Source of the DNA: Erinaceus europaeus
Taxonomy: Eukaryota > Chordata > Mammalia > Eulipotyphla > Erinaceidae
Direction: 5' to 3'
Assembly: GCF_950295315.1 (NCBI RefSeq)
Contig: NC_080166.1
Span: 96,601,141-96,665,140 of the forward strand
Length of the DNA: 64,000 nucleotides
Shown piece after piece: positions 56,842 through 64,000 of the stretch. Every line of letters starts with the position of its first letter. Position 1 is the stretch's first letter. Below the pieces are notes generated by a model. That model searched no databases, was not told where the DNA came from, and was given only the letters and a program-made list of their open reading frames with translations. A program made the translations under genes and the position numbers.

Positions 56842-56914
56842 AATATTATGGCTGTTTTAAACAGAATCATGTTTAGTTATTCACTGTAGTCACAAGGGTT
56901 CCACAGCACCAAAA

Positions 56915-57087
56915 AGATATTTTTCAGATAGAAAGAGAGAGACAGAGGTAGAGAGGGGGAAAACAAACAAATAAAAAATGAAAACAGCACAGGAATTTCC
57001 TCTGATACGGTGGAGGCTGTGTTTGAACCTGAGTTGCACACAAGATAGATCAGAGGTACTATAAGGGTTAGCTATCTTGTCACCCCA
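56915..57087 (-). mobile_element. SINE-2 copy
   Basis: 'cagatagaaagagagagaca', 'ggaatttcctctgatacggt', 'gtgtttgaacctgagttgc' and 'tagctatcttgtcacccc'. Confidence 0.65.
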
Positions 57088-57308
57088 GCAGAATTCTTCT
57101 TAGTAAGTGTTAACTGGTAATATTTTGGAAGCTGTGGCAATCAAGATAATAACAGTGTTAAGCTTTCTTTTAAGAATCCTATGGCATGTAGCAGTGAACA
57201 TTCAGATACTATTTTACATAAGTGAATATAAACAGAACATCTTTTAGTTATTAAAGATAAAATACACAAAATACCCCTCCTTTACCTAAAAAAAAAAAAT
57301 AAAAAAGT

Positions 57309-57472
57309 TAGGGCCAGGTGGCAATATAACCAAGAAAGCACAGACATTATAATATGGGAGGACTGGGTTTCAAGTCTCTGGTCCCTACCAGCAGGGGTAA
57401 AACTTCTCAAGGAGTGGAGCAGTGCTGCAGGTGTCTTCCTCTATCTCTCATATCTATATAAAAAAAGAGCAA
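57309..57472 (+). mobile_element. SINE-1, diverged
   Basis: 'gttagggccaggtggcaata' head, 'ggtttcaagtctctggtccc', 'gcagtgctgcaggtgtcttc' and a short A-rich tail. Confidence 0.85.
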
Positions 57473-58888
57473 AATGCATATATACATTCAACATAAAGTA
57501 CTGAAGTTTCTTCTTATTTTTGATGCATTAGTGACTTTCAGATAGGTCTAATTTGTCAATTTTTGTTGAACTCTTGTCAGTCATTAAGGAAGGCTTGCAA
57601 AAGAAATAGATGGTTTTAGCATTTTGGATATGTTTTTATATTCTGAAGAAAAAAAAAAAGAACTTCCAAAATTTTACTATATCATTCTCCCATATTTAAA
57701 AAGGATTAACTAAACCTATTTGGGGAACCAGCAAAATCATTTTTAGGTGTCTGCTTGTGATAGAGAGAGAAATGAGGCCCCATCTGTCTGGACCTTCACA
57801 ACCTAATCTCCAACCTATTAATATATTATTTTCTATGGCAAAATATATTTTGCAGAGGTGTACAACCTAATGGTCTTGAGATAAGGAGATTGCATCTGAA
57901 TATCTGAGTGGACTCAAAGTCATACAAGGATTCTTAAACAATGGAAGTAAGAAGCAGTTAAGAGACAGGAAGTTAAATACAAGAAAACCACTAGTATTCA
58001 AGGTGGAAGAAGGGTTCACCAGTCAAACAATGCAATTGTCCTTCATGCCAGACATAGGAGAGAAAGGGACTGGCCCCGAGAAATTACAACAAGGCAAACA
58101 TCATTGCTTATATCTCAGTTACAACCTAGTAAGGTTTATTTTGGATTTCAGGCCTCCAGAATGGCATGAGAAGAAATCTGTGGTTCTTTTCAAGCTGCAG
58201 TTTGTAGATATTGTTTACAGCAGCAATAGAAATGTAATACAATGCTTTTTAAATAATATATGATGTAGGATAAATTGTTCTTTATTATGAAGTCATTACT
58301 TTTAATAATAAAAGCCGAGCTTCAGATTACCCATTATATCAGAGTTTAAAACAAAAAAGCTAAGAAACATCCATTTTGACATTTAAACTTAGAAGTGTTT
58401 TTCACTGACAAGTTTTAACTTCCAAATGGTATTTTGTTCTCACACACCTTCCAACATCTTCAGGAAACATCAGGGTACTATTGAAATCTCCTCAATGACA
58501 AATAATCTTCTTTGATATTTCAAAGAAGGCTTTTATGTAAATAATGTCAAAGATTTCAAAAGTAGCATTGAGCAGTTATATTTGATTCAAGATCATAAAT
58601 TTGAATACATGAATTCATATAAATTAGCAATCAGTCTGAAAATCTGTTTTACTTATTTCCTTTCTTCCTCCTTATCTCAAAAAATAAGAATCACATTAAT
58701 CAAAAATATAAATGCAGTGAAAATGAAATGCAAAACTTATCTTCATTAATACACTTACAGAAAAGTTCAAGTATACAAGTAAAAAAGAAAACGATAACAT
58801 TTGAATTTCCCATCATTATATTATTGTTTTTTTCTAACTCAAACTGACCATAATTTTGAAAGATAGGATAGAAGAGAAGCAAGAAAAT
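57473..58888. other. No gene or recognised repeat
   Basis: About 1.4 kb of AT-rich single-copy-looking DNA. An 86-residue plus-strand frame (58003-58263) has no recognisable domain. Confidence 0.45.
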
Positions 58889-59000
58889 AGCCCACCTACT
58901 AGGGTATGTGCCTTGCTATACACAGGGCATAGGTTCAACTCCTGAAACTACATGAAAGTACCAATAACACCACAGGAGGAAGATCTGGTGCTGAATTAAA
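58889..59000 (+). mobile_element. SINE-2 head
   Basis: 'agcccacctactagggtatg', 'gcataggttcaactcctgaa' (B-box-like) and 'ccacaggaggaagatctggt'. Confidence 0.6.
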
Positions 59001-59749
59001 TTGAATGAAAATGTTGGTTAGACATTGGTGAAACTGCTCATGTGCAAGGTACTGAAGAGGGGGGGAAAAAGGAAGGAAGGAATGACAAAGAAAGAGACAA
59101 GATGGGATGACTGAGTTCCTAATACTGGAAGTATTGCCTTACAATAAAAATGAGTAGTTTCTACAAGAGAAATGTTATCCACTTATGAATTCTGTTTGGG
59201 ATAAGAAGTGGAAATACAGTGAAGATTTATCTTAACACCTGATGTTCAGTATGTTCCGCTATGAATGAAGTTTTGGAAAATAGGCAATATGCCTGATGTT
59301 CAAATGTACTTCACTGTGAAGTGTTACTGTGAATTCCTGGCATGATGTTTAGTCTGGTGCTCCACAAAGACTGAGGGAAAAGATGATTGGCAAAGATCAA
59401 ATGGTTTACTTTGTGGAAAGTTGATTATTGTTCTCTATGAAGTCTCTACAATTTACTAAGTATGAACTGTACTGTTTTGATTAGTTTATATTAAGGAGGC
59501 AAGTAGAGTCTGATTAATATACTAAACTCAAGACTTAGGGCTAGATAAGCAATATCTTTCTAAACTAACAATATTACACTACAGTTTAAAATTCTGCGGT
59601 TACGGACATTTAACTAACTTACAAAGGCCAGATCAACTAACAAGTGATAAAGTCGAATAGTGAACAAATGTTGATTTAGAATCTGAAGATAGAACTTCTG
59701 TTGACCATTATACCTTGAGCCTGCCACTATCCTATTCCCTATTCACTAT
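59001..59749. other. No gene seen
   Basis: Single-copy-looking sequence with a possible degraded SINE-2 piece near 59020-59100. Confidence 0.4.
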
Positions 59750-59937
59750 TGTTTGTTTGTTTATTTTGGATAGAGACAGAGAAATTGAGAGGGAAGGTGA
59801 ACACAGAGTGAGAGAGACACCTGTAGTACTGCTTCACTGCTTGTGAAACCTCCTCACACAGCTAGGGCCTCAGGGCTTAAAGCTGGGTCCTTGTACTCTG
59901 TAATATGTGTGTTTAACCAGCTGTGCCAGCACCCAAC
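59750..59937 (-). mobile_element. SINE-1, diverged
   Basis: 'ttggatagagacagagaaat', 'tactgcttcactgcttgtga', 'cagggcttaaagctgggtcc' and head 'aaccagctgtgccagcaccc'. Confidence 0.85.
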
Positions 59938-60177
59938 TGTTTCAATTCCATTTTGAAGACAATGAGTATAGTTGCCAAAAGTATAAGTGATATCATAGAA
60001 AACTTAACCTTCTAATGGTAATGAATAATTTCTGTGAGCTTGGTCTTATTTATCAAGAACTTGAGTACAGAGGCGATGACTGAGAAATTTCAAAATCATT
60101 CAATGGAAATCACTATACAGATGCCAAAAAGGTGCCCATGATATGTGAGAGAGATATCTCACCAGGGAAGGAAACTT

Positions 60178-60460
60178 TTTTAAATTTTTTATATTTATTT
60201 ATTTTCCCCTTTGTTGCCTTTGTTGTTTTTTATTGTTGTTGTAATTATTGTTGTTGTCATTGTTAGATAGGGCAGAGAGAAGAAGGGAAGACAGAGAGGG
60301 ATAAAGAAAGATAGACTCCTGCAGACCTGCTTCACCATCTGTGAAGTCACTCCCCTGCAGGTGGGGAGCCAGGAGCTCGAGCCAGGATCGTTATGCCAGT
60401 CCTTGCGCTTCGTGCCACATGCACTTAACCCACTGTGCCCTACTGTACTGCCCTACTCCC
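60178..60460 (-). mobile_element. SINE-1 nested in SINE-2, with TSD
   Basis: A complete inverted SINE-1. gggaaggaaactt (60165-60177) and gggaaggaactt (60461-60472) differ by one base. Confidence 0.92.
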
Positions 60461-60560
60461 GGGAAGGAACTTTCTTGCTATACACATGGCCCAGCTTCCA
60501 GCCCTAGCATCACATTAAGTTCCACAACACTGGAGGAAGCTCTGGGACAATAGAATCTCT

Positions 60561-61380
60561 TTCTGAGCAACAAAAATAACAAATGACCCCATCCAAAAGT
60601 GGGGAGAGGATAGGAACAGAATATTCACCAAAGAAGATATCCAAAAGGTGGACATATGAAAAAAAATGCTCCAAGTTACTAATTGGCAGAGAAATGCAAA
60701 TAAAGGCAACAATGAGATACTTCACTCCTGTGAGGATGTCATATATCAGAAATGACAACAGCAAATGCTGAATGGGTTGCAGGGGGTAAAGGAACTCTTC
60801 TACACTGCTGGTGGGAATGTAAATTGGCCCAGACCCTATGACAAGCAGTCTGGAGAACTCTCAGAAGACTAGAAATAGATCTATCCTATGACCTGGAAAT
60901 TCCTCTCCTGGGGATATATTCTAAGGAACAAAACATACACACCCAAAAATATGTGTGTATACCTATGTTCATAGCAGCACAATTTGTAATAGCCAAAACC
61001 TGAAAACAATTTCAATGTCCAACAACAAATCAGTGGCTAAGAAAATTGTGAGATATATCAGCAATTAAGAATAATTAATTCACCTTCTTCACCTCAATTT
61101 TGATGGATCTTGAAGGAATCATGTTAAGTGAGATAAGCCAGAAATAGAAGGGTTCATATCAGATAATTCCACATGGATAGAAGTTGAGAAATAGTAACAG
61201 AAAGGGGAAATGCAAAGTATAACTTAGACTTGGTTTGGTTTATTACATCAAAGTAAAAGACCTGGTACATGATGGTGGAGTCCTGGTGCATAATAGGTGA
61301 GGGAGTTTTTCAGAAAACAGGGAAATTTAATACATGCACCAACAACTGTATTTACTATAAACCCAGTTTTAAAAAAAAGG
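60561..61380 (+). mobile_element. L1 LINE, 5'-truncated (0.82 kb), nested in SINE-2
   Basis: From 'ctgagcaacaaaaataacaa' through 'atgaaaaaaaatgctccaag', 'aatgagatacttcactcctg' and 'gtaatagccaaaacctgaaa' to the 3'UTR and A-run. A 7-base TSD-like aatctct lies at 60554-60560 and 61381-61387. It has several stops and small deletions. It spans the segment lost at the inversion break of the 13.65 kb L1, so it is a useful local reference. Confidence 0.92.
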
Positions 61381-61430
61381 AATCTCTAGCTCTATGTTGT
61401 TCTATCTCAGTGAAAAGGTGACTTGGGGGT

Positions 61431-61900
61431 TATGAAATTCCACCTGCATGTAGCCCATGTTCTGCAAAAAAGTGATGAAAAATCTGCCCATGTTATTTCT
61501 AAATTATTATATCTTTTCTGCATGCTTAATTAATATGAAATTAGTAACGCTAGATCCATAAGATGGTTTGACTGTACTACTTTTAAGGGTTTAAAGATCC
61601 AACTAAAATCTATGGCATAATTTCTGTAAATATGTGGAGACTGCTTTCTCTTCCTTTAACCTGGGCTGGATGCTGATTTATCACTGGTGCATAAACTGGA
61701 AGAACTGATACTATAGGCCATTTAAAATTGGGTTAGTAAATCGAGTCTCTGCCTGGCTCTGGGAACTCTCACCTGAGTCCTACATTATAAAAAACAAAAA
61801 CAAAAAAACAAGTAACATGTAAACATGTAGATCTCATGCAAACAACCACAAACCAAGGTCCCAGTCTGCTGCCAGCTTTAGTCACCAGATGTGTTTGTAA

Positions 61901-61931
<31 letters not shown>

Positions 61932-62988
61932 CATGCAAGCGTGCTCACGCACTCGCATGTATGTAAAGGAGGCTCCAATGCTTAAGAGAAAACTCCTCCA
62001 GCTGTCCCAGCTGTCTGCCACTGAGTGAAGGAGATCTCAGCTGTAAACCCAGCTCAAGTTACAGAGCCAAAAGCAAAATCGATAGTGTTGTTGATTTAAC
62101 TTGGGCAATGTGTTAGTTTGCAAATAATTGTAACTCATTTTGTCATGGACTTCCATAACAAAATGCCACAGAGAAGGTGTCTAGACAGAAGAAATTCATT
62201 TCTTTACAGTTTGGAGGCCAGAAGTTCAAGATCAGGGTTGGTTTTCCTTTGATGTCTGTGTTCTAGAATGATAGCTGTTTTCTCTCCATAAATTCATGTG
62301 GTCGACCCTCCTCTCTCTCTCTCTCTCTCTGTCTATCTCTGCTCTCTCTCTCTCTCTCTTTTCTCTCTCCTCACATTTTTCTCTCTCCCTCAGATTTCCA
62401 GTCTTTTCTAATGAGAACACCACCTGTATTGAATAGGGAATCCCTATGCCTATCCACTGAAACTATTTTATAATAAAAATAAAGAATTCTTGGATACTAT
62501 AGCATAGGCATGTGAGAGTTACATGTTGATGTCAGCTGGACAGAAGGCAATTCTACTGGAAGAACTGGTGGTGCTAGTCAGCATTGGCAGCAAGGGTAGA
62601 TGTCAAGGTCAAACAAACAGTCAAGAGGCAAAGAGTCTCCATTTATTGAGACATGTTTATGAAGCATTCATTAAGTTCTTAGCACATGAGATCTCACTGA
62701 AACAACAAATTAGAAGAATGTCTTATCCTCTTTAAGTTTTAGTCAAGACAACTGAGCCAGTGCACAGAAAAATGGAAAGAAAGAAAATGAGTAGAGTGGT
62801 GGAATAGATCCTTGGAAGATCAGGAAGTCTCATTTGGGAGGAGCATGGCCCTTCAGATCCTAACTCATCCCAGCTTTAGCATTTTGGTCTTTAGAATCAT
62901 CATGTAAATGATTTTACCAAGGTTTCACAGGGAAGGTTGAGCTGAGATAAAACTTCTATCTCCTGCCTCAGAAAACTGTGTTTGTTCA
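61431..62988. other. No gene; (GT)n and (TC)n tracts
   Basis: Single-copy-looking DNA with (GT)n at 61901-61928 and TC-rich runs at 62309-62390. No recognisable coding frame. Confidence 0.5.
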
Positions 62989-63000
62989 AAAACTAGCTAT

Positions 63001-63601
63001 CTCCTATTCTCAACTCTGACACCATCTTCCCAGACATTACTTTTAGTCCACCTGCATGTTAGATATTAGGCTTAGGCAAAAATTACCAAAGTCACAGGCC
63101 CCTTGGAATGTACCAAAAATAGATTTTCTAGCTTCTTCCTACAGAAAGACCCCTTATTTCATCTGCTCTATTCCTACCTTTAGGTTCCTGTTTATTAAGC
63201 AATTTGTCTGGATTTATATTTTGCCACCTTTCAGCCACCAAGTTCCAGATGCTACTATGATGCTATCCTGTCTTCCCTGGACAGACAACCTCACCAATGT
63301 GTCCTGGAATCTCCCCTTCCTAGGCTCCTACTCTACTAGGGAGAGGCAGAAACTGGCTGGAGTTATGGATCATCTGCCAAGGTCCATGTCCTGTGGAGAA
63401 GCAATTACAGAAGCCAGACCTCCCACCTTCTGCCCCTCATAAAGAATTTTGGTCCATAATCCAAGAGATATAAAGAATAGGGAAGTTTCCAATAGAGATG
63501 GAACACTAAACTTTGGTGGTAGGAACTGTATGGAATTGTATCTTTGTTATCTTACAGTCTTGTTAATTATTATTAAATCACTAATAAATAAATAAATAAA
63601 T
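63001..63601 (+). mobile_element. Family R, older subfamily, full length (601 bp), perfect 12-bp TSD
   Basis: aaaactagctat occurs at 62989-63000 and 63602-63613. Between lie 'ctcaactctgacaccatctt', 'accaagttccagatgctact', 'accaatgtgtcctggaatct', 'gcaattacagaagccagacc', 'aattattattaaatcactaa' and an (AAAT)n tail. It fixes the 5' end of the older subfamily. Confidence 0.9.
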
Positions 63602-63613
63602 AAAACTAGCTAT

Positions 63614-64000
63614 AAAGCATATTAAGCAAAATGTGCTTGCTGAATCATTCCGGTATTTCTCCATTGTCCTGAAAATATACCAAACACCATCAACCCCACT
63701 AAAAAATAACATGATTTGAGACAATACAACACTGGGTGTGTAGAAAACAGTCTTTGCTAGTGATTTACCGTTTAAAGGGTCTTCAATATGAAATAAATAT
63801 TCTGGATCTCTCTAGGGATATATGGTAAGTGGCCAAGAAATCACAAGGAGATATGGAGCAGGCATGAATTCCGAGATGACAGGGCAAGTGAAATCTGAGC
63901 AAAGTTTCTAAGAATATTTGTCTTTCTGAAATACCAGTTAGCCATGGCACAAAGGAAGAAATCACCAGATCTTTTTGCTCTATAACCTTATGAGTGATAT
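63614..64000. other. No gene or recognised repeat
   Basis: Single-copy-looking sequence to the window end. Confidence 0.4.

Larger units (their letters stand above)
60146..61430 (+). mobile_element. SINE-2 host split by two later insertions
   Basis: Its head ('gagagatatctcaccaggga') continues at 60461 ('ttcttgctatacacatggcc', 'ccagccctagcatcacatta') and its tail resumes at 61381 ('aatctctagctctatgttgt'). The gaps are a SINE-1 (60178-60460) and an L1 (60561-61380). Confidence 0.7.

Noticed and set aside
1..64000. Many open frames of 60-150 residues on both strands
   Set aside because: They fall in SINE, L1 or microsatellite sequence or in AT-rich single-copy DNA, have no recognisable domain and lack exon context. 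Several overlap on opposite strands.

Overview
The window is mammalian nuclear DNA, most likely from a hedgehog (Erinaceidae). That call rests on recognising the dominant tRNA-derived SINE, which I associate with hedgehogs, plus a matching L1 LINE family. It comes from memory and not from a database search. The sequence is AT-rich, packed with interspersed repeats and microsatellites, and reads as intergenic or deep-intronic DNA. I see no host protein-coding exon, no structural RNA gene, no CpG island and nothing bacterial or viral. The only recognisable protein-coding sequence is decayed LINE-1 ORF1/ORF2.

Four repeat groups account for most of what can be recognised. (1) SINE-1: a tRNA-like head (A box like tagcgcagtgg, B box like ggttcaagccc), a 'cacctgcaggggagtcgcttcac' type body, a pyrimidine-rich stretch and an A-rich tail; about 35 copies on both strands, many with target-site duplications (TSDs). 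(2) SINE-2: a shorter, older tRNA-like family (head like 'ggcgcagtg...gttcaatcc', a purine-rich stretch when read inverted); about 20 copies. (3) L1: one near-complete 5.03-kb copy (13654-18686) whose 5' part is inverted by twin priming, two 5'-truncated copies (44.05-44.70 kb, 60.56-61.38 kb), several 3'UTR pieces and some much older L1 remnants. (4) Family R (my label): a non-coding retroposon of 0.6-0.76 kb with an A-rich tail and TSDs. It has eight copies here, including a full-length 759-bp one at 25864-26622 flanked by a perfect 15-bp TSD.

Layout. 0-5 kb: SINE-1 and family R copies. 5-13.6 kb: SINEs over old L1 debris. 13.65-18.7 kb: the inverted L1, itself inside a SINE-1. 19-22 kb: SINEs, microsatellites and an L1 3'UTR. 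22-24.3 kb: a repeat-poor stretch. 24.3-30.6 kb: dense SINE, family R and simple repeats. 31-44 kb: mostly single-copy AT-rich DNA with scattered SINEs. 44-45.6 kb: an L1 inside a SINE. 45.85-47.6 kb: a repeat-free stretch that looks like the best candidate conserved non-coding (enhancer-like) element. 47.6-54.2 kb: dense SINE-1. 54.2-55.3 kb: a second repeat-poor block with an ancient L2/MIR-like remnant. 55.3-60 kb: old SINE-2 and L1 pieces and a G4-prone (CCCCA)n tract. 60.1-61.4 kb: a three-layer nested insertion. 63.0-63.6 kb: another family R copy with a TSD.

No genes work together here. The biology is retrotransposition: L1 supplies the enzymes, and SINE-1 and family R carry the marks (A-tails, TSDs, 5' truncation) expected of elements it mobilises.
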